Below, one piece after another: positions 17,641 through 26,943 of a stretch of DNA of 64,000 nt (position 1 is its first letter; every line of letters begins with the position of its first letter). A program made the translations under genes and the position numbers. Under the pieces are notes generated by a model. The model searched no databases, was not told the origin of the DNA, and worked only from the letters and a program-made list of their open reading frames with translations. The stretch comes from MPNO01 sp965205995 (lineage in GTDB: Bacteria > Pseudomonadota > Alphaproteobacteria > MPNO01). The stretch spans positions 3,162,001-3,226,000 of the forward strand of contig OZ242200.1 in NCBI GenBank assembly GCA_965205995.1, written 5' to 3'.

Positions 17641-17690
17641 GCCCCGATCAGAGGCGCCAGCGGAGCAGGAAACGCTCGGCCCGGGCGATC
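17551..17690 (+). repeat. Right copy of the 140-bp direct repeat flanking the autotransporter gene
   Basis: It aligns to 12,061-12,200. It contains the deacetylase remnant and the genuine 3' end of the ABC permease. The copy nearest the permease is the better conserved part. Confidence 0.85.
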
Positions 17691-18448
17691 AGCCAGTTCA
17701 CGGTGAGCCCGAGGACCGACAGGATGGCGACGCCGGCGAGCAGCTCGTCGGTGGCCATCAGGCTGCCGGCCAGCAGGATATAGGCGCCGATGCCGAACTC
17801 GGCGCCGATCATCTCGGCGGCGACCAGCAGCACGATGGCGATGGCGGCCGAGATCCGGAAGCCGGGCAGGATCGCCGGCAGCGCGCCCGGCAGGATGATC
17901 TTGCGCACGATCGACCACCAGGTGAGCCCGAAGGACTGCCCCATCCGGATCAGGCTCCGGTCGACATTGTCCACCCCGCCATAGGTCGCGATCACGGTGG
18001 GAAAGAACGTGCCGAAGAGGATGGTCGCGACCTTCGAGCCCTCGCCGATGCCGAACCAGATCACGAAGAGCGGCAGCAGCGCGATCTTGGGGATCGGGAA
18101 GAGCGCCGCGACCATCGGCCCCAGGCCGGCGCGGGCCAGCGAGAACAGCCCGATGGAGACGCCCACGGCAACCCCGAGCAGGGTTCCCAGCGTCCAGCCG
18201 GCCGCCAGCCGCTGCAGCGAGGCGCCGAGATGCTTCCACAGCAGCCCGCTCTCCAGCAGATGCGCGAGCGCGGCCAGCGCTTCGGACGGCGCCGGCAGCA
18301 CCAGCGGCGGGATCAGCCCGGTGCGGCACCCGGCTTCCCAGATCCCGATGACCGCGACAAACACCAGCGGCCCCACCCCGCCGATACGCCGCGGCAGGAA
18401 CCCGCCGCCGCGGAACGGTACGGGCTTGCCGGCGCCCGGCTCAGCCAC
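17648..18448 (-). CDS. ABC transporter permease, SsuC/TauC type
   Basis: This is a 266-residue inner-membrane permease of the nitrate/sulfonate/taurine family. Six hydrophobic segments are visible, with LVLPAPSEALAAL early, FPIPKIALLPLFVIWFGIG in the middle, and the EAA-loop region SFGLTWWSIVRKIILPGALP followed by GFRISAAIAIVLLVAAEMIG. The start is a GTG at 18,448 that overlaps the expected stop of the ATPase gene at 18,441, so translation is probably coupled. Its last codons are duplicated near 12,160. It forms an importer with the ATPase and binding protein upstream. Confidence 0.92.
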   Translation of the reverse strand: MAEPGAGKPVPFRGGGFLPRRIGGVGPLVFVAVIGIWEAGCRTGLIPPLVLPAPSEALAALAHLLESGLLWKHLGASLQRLAAGWTLGTLLGVAVGVSIGLFSLARAGLGPMVAALFPIPKIALLPLFVIWFGIGEGSKVATILFGTFFPTVIATYGGVDNVDRSLIRMGQSFGLTWWSIVRKIILPGALPAILPGFRISAAIAIVLLVAAEMIGAEFGIGAYILLAGSLMATDELLAGVAILSVLGLTVNWLIARAERFLLRWRL

Positions 18449-19207
18449 CGACCAGCTCCAGCTCGGCCGCCTGGGCCTCGTCCCGGATCAGGGCCCAGAG
18501 GCGTTGCCGATGCGCTTCCAGGTCCCGGGCATGCGCGGCGCGCGCCCCGAGCGGCAGTCGATCTCGAGGATTTCGCGAACCCGGCCGGGGCGCCGGGAGA
18601 GAACCACCACCCGGTGGCCGAGCCGCACCGCCTCCTGGAGGTTGTGGGTGATATAGACGGCGGAGAAACCCTCGCGCGTCCACAAATCGATCAGATCGTC
18701 CATCAGCAGTTCGCGGGTCTGGGCGTCGAGCGCCGACAGCGGCTCGTCCATCAGCAGGAAGGACGGCGATACCGAGAGCGCGCGGGCGATGGCGACGCGC
18801 TGTTTCATGCCGCCCGAGAGCTGCCTTGGGTAGGCGGCGCGGAACTCGGAAAGCCGGGTGCGGGACAGCACGTCGTCGACGATGCGCGCCGTCTCGCCGC
18901 GCCCGAGGCCGTGATCCTCCAACGCGAGCCGCACATTGCCCTCGACCGTGCGCCAGGGCAGCAGCGCGAAATCCTGGAAGATGTAGGTCAGCGGGTTGAG
19001 GGAACCGGGCGGCGTCTCGCCGATCTGGATCACGCGCCCCCGGTCCGGCCGCTCAAGCCCGCCGATCAGGCGGAGCAAAGTCGACTTGCCGCATCCCGAG
19101 GGGCCGATGATGCAGACGATGCGCCCCGAGGGGATCGCCAGATCGATCCCCCGCAGCACCTCGACATCGCCATAGGCGTGGTGAAGGCCGGCGAGGCGCA
19201 GCTCCAT
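18441..19207 (-). CDS. ABC transporter ATP-binding protein, SsuB/TauB type, with apparent frameshift near the 3' end
   Basis: The nucleotide-binding subunit shows Walker A GPSGCGKST (35-43), Q-loop QDF, signature LSGGM (130-134), Walker B LLMDEP (151-156) and switch His188. The ATG at 19,207 is 22 bases after the binding-protein stop. In the sequence as given the frame runs into a stop at 18,488 after an atypical tail. Adding one G between 18,557 and 18,558 restores EIDLPLGARA and a family-like tail RQRLWALIRDEAQAAELELVGG-type ending at 18,441, which overlaps the permease start. A single-base deletion, in the cell or in the assembly, is therefore likely. Confidence 0.88.
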
Positions 19208-19229
19208 CGCGCGGCCTTCCCCCGTCGGG

Positions 19230-20244
19230 TCAGTAGGTCTCGACGTAGCTCCCGTCGACCAGCTTGTCGATGCCGATATCGCCCTTGACCAGCCCCGCCG
19301 CCTTGAACCAGTCGAGCTGCGCCTTGACGCTCGACAGGTTGAGGCGGGCGCCCTTGTTGAGCCGCATCGCACCGTTGCGGATCGACGGCGCGGCCTTCTC
19401 GAAGGGCCGGCTGGTATAGACGTATTTGTGGATCAGCCTGACCGTCGCCTCGGCCGCCGCCCGGCCGGCGGTCTTGTCGACCAGGGCGGCGTTGAAGTCG
19501 GCCGCGCCGCGCGCGAACGCCGCGAGGAAACGCTTGGTGCGGTCGCGTTGCCCGGCCGCCGTCTTCGCCGAGGTGAACACGGTCGTCACCTGGTAGTCCG
19601 GCGCGTAGTCCCTGACCCATCCGACGATGCGGATCTTGCCGCCCTTGGCGAGCGCCTTGGCGATATGCGGCACGATCGCCCAGGAATCGATCTGGCCGGA
19701 TTTGCGGGCGGCGATGATCGCGCCGACCTTCTGCAGCGGCCGCAGCTTGATCCGGTCCATCGGGATGCCTTCTTTCCGGGCGATGCGCGACGCCATGTAG
19801 TAGAAGGAGGATCCCGCCTGGGTGATCCCGAAGCTCCGCCCGGCGAGCTTCGCCGGCGAGGTCACGCCGGCCTTCCAGGCGGCCTCGGAGACCAGGATCG
19901 CCGACCCGTCGATCCCCTTCTCCTCGTGCAGCGCGCCGCCGATGACCTGGATCGCGCCCTTGTCGGCGAGATTGATCAGCCCGCCGGTGATCGCGGTGAT
20001 GCCGTAATCGATGTCGCCTGAGGCGATCGCGACGGCCATCGGCGCGGCGGCCTGGAAGTACTTGAACTCGACGCCGAGCCCGGCCTCCTTGAAATACCCC
20101 TTCTCGAAAGCGATGAAGCTCGCGGAATGGGACGTGAAGCGCAGCGCCCACCGCGATCTTGTCGTTGGCGAATGCGGCCGCGCTCGCCGGCACCGCCGAA
20201 CCCGCCAGAAGCGCGGGAACGAGCCGCCGGATCGCGGCGGCCAG
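19230..20244 (-). CDS. ABC transporter substrate-binding protein, NitT/TauT (SsuA) type, 5' end frameshifted
   Basis: The body reads AVAIASGDIDYGITAITGG, FGITQAGSSFYYMASRIA, then SGQIDSWAIVPHIAKAL and VTTVFTSAKT, typical of TauT/NitT binding proteins. The signal peptide (RRLVPALLAGSAVPASAAAF) and mature start NDKIAVGAA lie in another frame. Dropping one base near 20,139-20,142 joins them as VGAAFTSHSASFIAFEKGYF, the family consensus. No ATG, GTG or TTG exists in the signal-peptide frame; a CTG at 20,244 is used here as a boundary only. Either the gene is decaying or the sequence contains errors. It is followed by the ATPase and permease and probably binds a small sulfonate- or pyrimidine-like compound; the ligand is unknown. 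Confidence 0.75.
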
Positions 20245-20294
20245 GCGTCCGCTCGACCGGCTCTCGCCGGAAAAAAGGGCGCGGGGCCGGCCGC

Positions 20295-21536
20295 CTACCG
20301 ATCCCCGTGGTGATGTTCGGATCGCGCGTAGTGCTGGCGCAGCAGGTCGACGCCGTAATCGTTGCCGTTGGGCGTGCGCACGATCGTGTGGACGTGGAAA
20401 CGCGCGGGTTCGGGATTGGTCAGGAAGACCCCCGAATGGTGGTCGAATTCGATGAAGACGACCGGGCTCTGGATCCGGTAGTAGAAGGTGCTCGCCTCTC
20501 CGGTGCCGCCGATCCAGCAAAAATGCGTCTCGGAGAGATGCCGCTCGACCTCGTCGATGCGCGCCTTCCGGGGCCCCGCGGGAAGCGGTTCGACGAAGCA
20601 CTCGACCAGATCGAGCAGATCGCGCTTCCGCCGGGCGGACAGCGCATCGCAGGGCAGGCCCTCGTAAGGCACGACCCGGTTGTCCCGATGCGCGCCGCCA
20701 AGATGGAGATGGTCGGCGAAATGCCAGCGGCCGGGAGGGTGGTCCTCGCCTTTCATCGAGTGCGAGACGATCGCCCGGCCGCGCATGTCCGGCGGGAGTG
20801 AGCGCATCAGGGCGAGGCCCTTGTGCTCCTCGTCCTCGAACAGGCACGTCCCCGCGTGCGGCCCGGCATCGGCATGGGCCGGCTCGGCCCCCATGAAGCA
20901 GGGGGTCAACACCATCTGCTCGCCGAGCACGAAGCAGTTGAGGCTCAAATGGTGGCCGAAGAGTTGCCAGCCCCAGGGCTCCGCGGGCGAGGGCGTGCCG
21001 AAGAGGCAGAAAGTGAAGCTCCACTCGCCGAGGACAGCCGATCCGCCGACCAGCTCGCCGAGAAAGGCGTTGAGCCGCATCACCGCACGCGCCTTTTCGA
21101 AACCGCGAGCGCTGAGGCCGGCCCGCAGAATGTCGAGCACCGCTTCGCGCAGCCCGGACCCGACTTCGTCGAGACGGAGGCCGTGGTTCTCCAGATAGAG
21201 CTCGGTATTCTGCCAGCGCCGCCACATCCCGGACCCGACGGGGAAATGCGCCTTCTCCCGCTGAACGGACGACATCCTGTCCAGAAGAGCGCGACCGGCT
21301 GCCGCCATGGCCTGCGAAGGCGCGCCCTCGGGTGCGAGGGAGAACAGCCCGGCGCGGACGGTGCCGTCCGTGGCGATGCCGGTAAACGGCCGTTCGCTCA
21401 GCTCCGACCAGCCCCTCAGAAGTTCCTGCGCGCGTCCGGCCCGCGTTCTGTTCGCCGTATGTTCGGCCGGCGTGGCGCCGGCAATCCGCGACTGCGCGGC
21501 GGAGGGGACATAGGATCGAAAGTCTTCCCGGCCCAT
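20295..21536 (-). CDS. DUF3500 family protein
   Basis: This 413-residue protein matches DUF3500. An N-terminal helical part has FTGIATDGTVRAGLFSL. A central part has FTFCLFGTPSPAEPWGWQLF with GHHLSLNCFVLGEQ and TPCFMGAEP. The C-terminus reads FIEFDHHSG and HTIVRTPNGNDYGVDLLRQH. The many conserved His, Asp and Glu residues suggest a metal or haem site, but the family has no established function that I can cite. It lies directly upstream of the TauT-type transporter on the same strand, so it may process that transporter's substrate. Confidence 0.85.
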   Translation of the reverse strand: MGREDFRSYVPSAAQSRIAGATPAEHTANRTRAGRAQELLRGWSELSERPFTGIATDGTVRAGLFSLAPEGAPSQAMAAAGRALLDRMSSVQREKAHFPVGSGMWRRWQNTELYLENHGLRLDEVGSGLREAVLDILRAGLSARGFEKARAVMRLNAFLGELVGGSAVLGEWSFTFCLFGTPSPAEPWGWQLFGHHLSLNCFVLGEQMVLTPCFMGAEPAHADAGPHAGTCLFEDEEHKGLALMRSLPPDMRGRAIVSHSMKGEDHPPGRWHFADHLHLGGAHRDNRVVPYEGLPCDALSARRKRDLLDLVECFVEPLPAGPRKARIDEVERHLSETHFCWIGGTGEASTFYYRIQSPVVFIEFDHHSGVFLTNPEPARFHVHTIVRTPNGNDYGVDLLRQHYARSEHHHGDR

Positions 21537-21941
21537 CGCGGGCTATCGACCCGTCGCCGGATGGGTGGCAAGCCGGGGCGAGGCCTCGCCCCCCGTCTTT
21601 ATCGGAAATTCGATCGGAATCGGCCCGTCCTCCATAAATCCTTCCTCGATCGCGGTCTGCAACCCGGCCGGGGTCGAGGCGCACGACCCCGGCTCCATCA
21701 GCCGGTTCGAAGCCCTCTCGCGCCCCGGATGCTCTGCAAGCCTAATCCATGCAGCCGGCACGTCAGCCGAATTTCTTGCCTTTACAGCCCACACGCTAAC
21801 GAACAGCACGTCGATCCGCTTCACCATCCTGGTTGCCGACCAGCGGGTCCGGATCGAACGCCCGGGTGGCGTCTAAGGCATCCTGGCGCAGCCGGATTTC
21901 AGCTTCTCAGCGCTGCCGTTGCGAGTTCGGCTTGAGCAATG
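21537..21941. other. Non-coding junction between the catabolic region and the giant-protein cassette
   Basis: No gene is supported here. A 94-codon frame on the minus strand has no recognisable motif and no ribosome site. There is no obvious terminator for the cassette ending at 21,942. Base composition changes across this stretch from high GC on the left to clearly lower GC on the right. Confidence 0.6.
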
Positions 21942-22742
21942 TCACTGATTTTCCGATCCGCTGGCAAGCGAGCGTCTGGGCACGAACGAAACTTTACATA
22001 GATGTCCGGCAGGAAGCGCACCGTTCGTATTTGCCAGAGACAGGCGTACGCCGAATGAGCTGCTGGCCGCATCGAAGACACGGTCAACGGCGATTACGGT
22101 CGCCTCGTATCGGCCCGTCACCGGCGCGGACGGCTCGACGACGACGCTCATGCCCACTTCGATCTTCGGGAACATCGTAACCGGTAGGAAGACTTCCACG
22201 TGCAGCGGGTCGAGCGTCGCTATAGTGACGACGTGACCCTCCTGATGGAAGAATTCTCCCGCCGATAGCGCCCGTTCAGTCACAACGCCGCTACTGGGGC
22301 TGCGAATTGTGAGTTGTTCCAGGATTATCTTGGACTGGGCGTATTCGAGTTGTGCAATCCGATGCTTCAACCGCTCCCGCCTCAACTCGTTTTCCGCAAG
22401 CGAAAGTTCCGACACCAACTCGTCGTATGCGTCGGGCGACAACATCTGTTTCTTCCAAAGAATTTTCGCACGTTTGAGTCTCTTTCGCACAAATTCGACT
22501 CGAGCCTCCTGCGCCTTGATCCTGGCGGTGCTGACCGACTGCGCACGGTGTATCTCGACGCCCCGCTTCACCATGACCGAGTCGAGAATGCCGACGGCGG
22601 AGCTGCCGACTCTGACCGATTGTGAGGGCTCGAGCACACAATCGAAGGTCGGCTGATCCGCACGCGCCGCCACCGAAACGAGGGCTAAGCCGAACGCCAG
22701 TACCCGCAGCACGGCGTTATTCGGATTTTCCACTGAACGCAA
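21942..22742 (-). CDS. HlyD-like periplasmic adaptor protein
   Basis: This 266-residue periplasmic adaptor has a signal peptide at about residues 1-28 (VLRVLAFGLALVSVAARA). A lipoyl-like half (SVRVGSSAVGILDSVMVKRG) is followed by a helical hairpin of about 75 residues rich in Lys, Arg and Glu. The second lipoyl half is LTIRSPSSGVVTERALSAGEFF with VVTIATLDPLHVEVFLP, and a beta-barrel domain closes it. Such proteins bridge an inner-membrane exporter to an outer-membrane channel. It is short for the family and lacks a membrane anchor. It overlaps the end of the SecA-like gene by 26 bases and is the last gene of the cassette. Confidence 0.85.
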   Translation of the reverse strand: MRSVENPNNAVLRVLAFGLALVSVAARADQPTFDCVLEPSQSVRVGSSAVGILDSVMVKRGVEIHRAQSVSTARIKAQEARVEFVRKRLKRAKILWKKQMLSPDAYDELVSELSLAENELRRERLKHRIAQLEYAQSKIILEQLTIRSPSSGVVTERALSAGEFFHQEGHVVTIATLDPLHVEVFLPVTMFPKIEVGMSVVVEPSAPVTGRYEATVIAVDRVFDAASSSFGVRLSLANTNGALPAGHLCKVSFVPRRSLASGSENQ

Positions 22743-24759
22743 GAGCGGTTCCGAGATGTTCGTCCTGTTTGAAGAGGTCGTTTCTCATTCGGGCATGTAG
22801 TTTCTCTGCCCGCGTCTGTGCATGCAGCAATGCGAGGCGGCCCACCCATTGCCCCGTAAGAGGCAACAGGCCTCGTGCAATGGCTTTGACGATACCGTTG
22901 CGGTCCATGGTCTCCATCAGCGGATCGTCCAGCGAGAGAATTGGCTGAAAGCTGCCCGGTCGCCCTTGACGACCCGCCCGGCCCGCAAGCTGTCGGTCGA
23001 TTCGAGCCGAATCGTGACGTTCCGACATGATTACATGCAGGCCCCCGAGATCCGCGGCATCATCTCCGACGTGGATATCCGTTCCTCGCCCGCTCATGTT
23101 GGTCGCGATCGTGACGCGGCCGCATTGTCCGGCCTGTGCCACGATCTCTGCTTCCCGCCCACTCTGCTCGGCGTTCAACAACTCGAATGGTACCCCCACT
23201 TCGGAGAGGTATCGGGCCGCGGCCTCGGACGCGGCGACGGTTCGCGTTCCGAGCAGGACAGGCGCGCCAAGTTCGTGGAGACGTTGAACGGCTTCGACGA
23301 TGACACGCCACTTCGCATCTCCGGTCGACACGACTCGGGACCGATGCAGGAGAAGGCGTCTCGGACCATGCAGGGGAACCTTTGTAACGGCGAGCCGATA
23401 GACGCGCCACAGTTCTCTCGAAGCCTCACTCGCGGTGCCGGTCATTCCCGAAAGGCGTCGGTATCTTCGAAAGAAACGTTGATATGTCACGCGCGCAAGC
23501 GTGGTCCGAGGTCTCGTCACCGCGCATCCCTCTTTCAGCTCCACCATCTGGTGAATGCCTTCGCCCCAGAACCGATCCGGCATGGCTCGGCCAGTGTACT
23601 CATCAATGATTTCGATCTTTCCGTTCCGGACAATATATTGTTCGTCCTTGCGGTATAGAATTCGGGCCATGAGCGCCTTAATAGCAAGTTCCTCTCGAAG
23701 CACGCGACTGGCCCAGCCACCCCCCAGGCGGTTGGGCATTTCCGCAAGCGCTGCCCTTCCGCTCTCCGTCAACGCCATGTCGCGCTCGTCTTCGCGGACG
23801 CGGAAATCGGTCCCCTCTTGCAGCCGTCCGGCAAACTCCAATGCCTGCCTGTACACATCGACGTCCCCGGACATCTCCCCTTCGGTCCCGGATATGATCA
23901 GTGGTGTGCGGGCTTCGTCGATCATGACACTGTCCGCTTCGTCGACAATCGCAAAGTGCAGTCCGCGCAACAGGAGCCGATCGGTGACCGGGCGGCCGCG
24001 CTTCGCCAGCCTCTCCACATGGAGAGGCAGGTTGCCGGTGCGTCGACCCAACACGATACGATCCCGCAGGTAGTCGAATGCAATTTCCTTGTTCGTGCAG
24101 TATACGATGTCGTGCGCGTATGCGGCGCGTCGCTTGTCCGGCTGTTGCCCGCCGATGACGACGCCGACCGGCAGTCCGAAGAATTCGTACAGCGGTCGGA
24201 GATCATCGGCATCGCGCTCCACCAGATAATCGTTGACCGTGATCACGTGCACCGGCCAACCCGCAAGAGCACCCGCAATCGCGGCAAGCGACGCGGTCAG
24301 CGTCTTGCCTTCACCGGTTTCCATTTCGGCGATCATGCCGCGTAGCAGTGCATAGGCTCCAATGACCTGTACGTCGCGGTGCCGCATTCCGAGAACGCGG
24401 CCCGAAGCCTCGCGCACGAGGGCAAAACACCGTGCAACCGCACCAATGTCGTCGCAACCCGTTGCCCTCAATATCCGCCGCATCGCAACTGTCTCGGCGC
24501 GAAGCGTTTCGTCATCCATTCTGGCCGCGTCATCCTTCAGCGCACCCGCCAGTGGGACGATTCTCGCCAGTTTCTTGGTTCTCTGCGCCCCGGCTGCCGA
24601 GACCGCCCACGCCTGACCGACGCGCCATAACGTTTCCACGGCATCCGTCTTGGGCAAATGCCGCTCCGGATACGGTCCGAAGCTGGAAGGTGGCGGTTTC
24701 ATCCGGATCCGTTCTCTGCTTCCATCGGTTCCGCCTGGAACCTCTGCCGCGGATTTCAT
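22717..24759 (-). CDS. Short SecA-like preprotein translocase ATPase
   Basis: This is a 680-residue SecA paralogue. Motor motifs are intact: METGEGKT (146-153), TVNDYLVERDA, DEADSVMIDEARTPLI (273-288), EYTGR with a GIHQMVELKEG segment, SGMTGTA (437-443), ATNMSGRGTD (552-561) and QLAGRAGRQGRPG (590-602). A preprotein cross-linking region lies between the DEAD box and residue about 375. The protein ends about 80 residues after the last motor motif, whereas housekeeping SecA continues for about 250 more (helical scaffold, wing and zinc tail). It is therefore a specialised, C-terminally reduced SecA, in an operon with membrane-fusion proteins and a giant secreted protein. No SecY partner is in the window. 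The start is 17 bases after the M50 gene stop; Met20 is an alternative. Confidence 0.9.
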   Translation of the reverse strand: MKSAAEVPGGTDGSRERIRMKPPPSSFGPYPERHLPKTDAVETLWRVGQAWAVSAAGAQRTKKLARIVPLAGALKDDAARMDDETLRAETVAMRRILRATGCDDIGAVARCFALVREASGRVLGMRHRDVQVIGAYALLRGMIAEMETGEGKTLTASLAAIAGALAGWPVHVITVNDYLVERDADDLRPLYEFFGLPVGVVIGGQQPDKRRAAYAHDIVYCTNKEIAFDYLRDRIVLGRRTGNLPLHVERLAKRGRPVTDRLLLRGLHFAIVDEADSVMIDEARTPLIISGTEGEMSGDVDVYRQALEFAGRLQEGTDFRVREDERDMALTESGRAALAEMPNRLGGGWASRVLREELAIKALMARILYRKDEQYIVRNGKIEIIDEYTGRAMPDRFWGEGIHQMVELKEGCAVTRPRTTLARVTYQRFFRRYRRLSGMTGTASEASRELWRVYRLAVTKVPLHGPRRLLLHRSRVVSTGDAKWRVIVEAVQRLHELGAPVLLGTRTVAASEAAARYLSEVGVPFELLNAEQSGREAEIVAQAGQCGRVTIATNMSGRGTDIHVGDDAADLGGLHVIMSERHDSARIDRQLAGRAGRQGRPGSFQPILSLDDPLMETMDRNGIVKAIARGLLPLTGQWVGRLALLHAQTRAEKLHARMRNDLFKQDEHLGTALAFSGKSE

Positions 24760-24776
24760 CGATTCCCGGCTGCGGG

Positions 24777-26927
24777 CTAAACGCCGAAACGACGCAGAAA
24801 CAGTTGTTGCACCTCTCTGCCGATTCGGGCTGCGAGAGTGGTTCGCCCATGATCGAAGCGCACATATGCACGGGTTCCGATGAAGGCGGTGTGCGGCGCC
24901 CCGGATAGGGCCAAGTCGAAATTGAACATACCCTCGAACGCCTGTTGTGCCCCCGCATCCCCTTCAGACACGATCTGCCCTCCCCCGTGTGTGCTGAGCG
25001 CCGCGCTAGGCAGCAACTTCCGAGCCATCGGTACCTCCCGGACCACATGGGCCTCCAAGACGGTGTCCATGTCTTCGATCAGCCGTACCGATATGCTTCG
25101 TGTCTGTCTCAGAACGAGATCCACCCTCGCCTGTTCGATGGCCACGCGGACCACCGGATCGTCCGGCGCCACGATATATGCCAGAGTCTGCCCCTTCGGC
25201 ACGAAACGGCCCGGCCAGTCCTCCGCTCGCGGCATGATGAAGCGTCCTGGCTTGGTTGAGCGGATCGTCAGTTCGCCCAACTGCCGCCTCGTCAGCGCGA
25301 TGTCGCCCTCCGTGTGCCGTATCTGCTCCGCCAGCAGCCGCGCCTGAATTCGCTCGGTTGTGTTTGATGCGTGTTTGCGGACTTTAAGCTCTTCCAACGT
25401 CTTCATCTGGATTGCGAGCCGGTTGTGAAGCTCAATATCCTGCATCTGGATCAGCGGCATGTCTGCCACAACCGCTTGTCCGGGGACAGCCTTGATCTCG
25501 GTGACGAACCCGCCGGTCAGGGCGGGAACGAAGGAACTTTCCGGCAGTAGAACGACACCCTGGGAGACCGTGCTGTACGGCAGCGGGACCAGGAAGAACA
25601 TGCCCCATATTGTCACGCCCGCGGTCGCGCCGGCCACAATGGCACGCCCACGATGACGGCGAACGGCAGGGGCCGTGGCCAAATACCGAAGTCCCTTTAC
25701 AATCGGCCAGATCAGCGAATGCACGATCGTCAACACCGCCAACATCACACCGAAGAAAAACAGCTGGCTAGCTATGAACAGAGCTATAGTGATCATTATG
25801 AACAATCGATACAGGAAAGATACAATTGCGTAGAACAGGAACCAACCCGCCTCGCCACGCGCCACCGGCGGCGAATCCTCGTCCCGCATTCCCAAGGCCC
25901 AGCGCCGCGTCAGATAGAAAAAGTAACGATTTGATCGGCTTCCCAGGTTGGGAATTTCAATCACATCGCACAGCGCGTAGTAGCCGTCGAATCGAAGCAG
26001 TGGATTGCCGTTGAACAACAGCGTCGACACGCCACCGATCAACACCACATTAAAGGCAATGGCACGCGCGAGGCCCGGCTCCGCGAGCACCCAGAATATC
26101 ATCGCCAACGCGGCGAGCAATGCCTCGATCATGATGCCGGCAGCTGACACCAGCGCCCGCCTCCATTTCTGCTGAAACGCAGACGCCGATGACGCGTCGA
26201 TATATGGTACGGGCATCAAGACCAACAACATTATACCGAGTTCGTGAACCTCTCCTCCCCAGGCCTTGGCCGCGTAGCCGTGCCCCAGCTCGTGAATCGC
26301 CTTGATCAAGGGATATACGATCACCATCAACAACAGGTTCTGCGTCGCAAACGCATGTGCTAGGGCATCGCTCGTCAGAGCCTGCCAGTGCCGGATCGCC
26401 AGCATCGCTCCGAATCCGACAACAAGCAGCCACACGACAAATCCGGCCGTCGTAAAGACCGGCCGCATGATGGGCATGGTACGCGCCAGAAATCGCTCGG
26501 GATCGAACAATGGTATGCGCACCGCCATGGGATTCGTCGCCCGCATGAGCAATTCCCGCCGCGTTCGCCGGCGGGACCGGTCCGCGAGTTCATCCATGTC
26601 CGGAGGCAGGCCTCCGTGCAGGAGATCGGCCTGGTGAAGCTGTGCCAGCAGGCGAATGACTTCGTCCTGGGTCGGCTGTTCCTCGACGTCTCCGATTAGC
26701 TCGCTGAGCCTGTCCCAGATCTCCTGCACGCTGCGCCGGCCGTTCATCATGCACACGATCTGGTTGGCCGCCGGCGAAAGCCGATGGAACTGCCCGGATT
26801 GATAGTCCTGAAGCACATACCAGGTCTGACCGCGAAAGCGCTGTCGGTGAATTTGCGCGTGCGCCGCAAGGCGGGGCTTGATGCCGGCCACCCGATACCA
26901 GGAAGAGCTGAAAAACGACTTGGTCAT
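24777..26927 (-). CDS. PqqD-like / M50 metallopeptidase / HlyD-like fusion membrane protein
   Basis: This is a 716-residue inner-membrane protein. Residues about 25-105 resemble a PqqD-type peptide-binding domain (YVLQDYQSGQFHRLSPAAN). A membrane region with about eight segments follows, holding the zinc-peptidase motif HELGH (212-216) and its partner NGNPLLRFDGYY (306-317, metal-binding Asp314). The C-terminal about 230 residues are an HlyD-like adaptor (VPLPYSTVSQGVVLLPESSF, coiled coil, LTIRSTKPGRFIMPR). I chose the ATG at 26,927, which is 16 bases after the upstream stop; the open frame allows 14 more residues. This architecture is annotated elsewhere as putative peptide zinc metalloprotease. 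It probably cleaves or guides the exported giant protein; inferred. Confidence 0.9.
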   Translation of the reverse strand: MTKSFFSSSWYRVAGIKPRLAAHAQIHRQRFRGQTWYVLQDYQSGQFHRLSPAANQIVCMMNGRRSVQEIWDRLSELIGDVEEQPTQDEVIRLLAQLHQADLLHGGLPPDMDELADRSRRRTRRELLMRATNPMAVRIPLFDPERFLARTMPIMRPVFTTAGFVVWLLVVGFGAMLAIRHWQALTSDALAHAFATQNLLLMVIVYPLIKAIHELGHGYAAKAWGGEVHELGIMLLVLMPVPYIDASSASAFQQKWRRALVSAAGIMIEALLAALAMIFWVLAEPGLARAIAFNVVLIGGVSTLLFNGNPLLRFDGYYALCDVIEIPNLGSRSNRYFFYLTRRWALGMRDEDSPPVARGEAGWFLFYAIVSFLYRLFIMITIALFIASQLFFFGVMLAVLTIVHSLIWPIVKGLRYLATAPAVRRHRGRAIVAGATAGVTIWGMFFLVPLPYSTVSQGVVLLPESSFVPALTGGFVTEIKAVPGQAVVADMPLIQMQDIELHNRLAIQMKTLEELKVRKHASNTTERIQARLLAEQIRHTEGDIALTRRQLGELTIRSTKPGRFIMPRAEDWPGRFVPKGQTLAYIVAPDDPVVRVAIEQARVDLVLRQTRSISVRLIEDMDTVLEAHVVREVPMARKLLPSAALSTHGGGQIVSEGDAGAQQAFEGMFNFDLALSGAPHTAFIGTRAYVRFDHGRTTLAARIGREVQQLFLRRFGV

Positions 26928-26943
26928 CGCCGCCGCGTTTCCC

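Noticed and set aside
21690..21730. GGTTCGAAGCCC stretch resembling a tRNA T-arm
   Set aside because: The bases flanking the loop cannot form the 5-bp T stem, and no acceptor or anticodon arm is found around it.
21543..21827. 94-codon minus-strand frame in the junction region
   Set aside because: No ribosome site, no recognisable motif, and conflicting frames on both strands of similar length.
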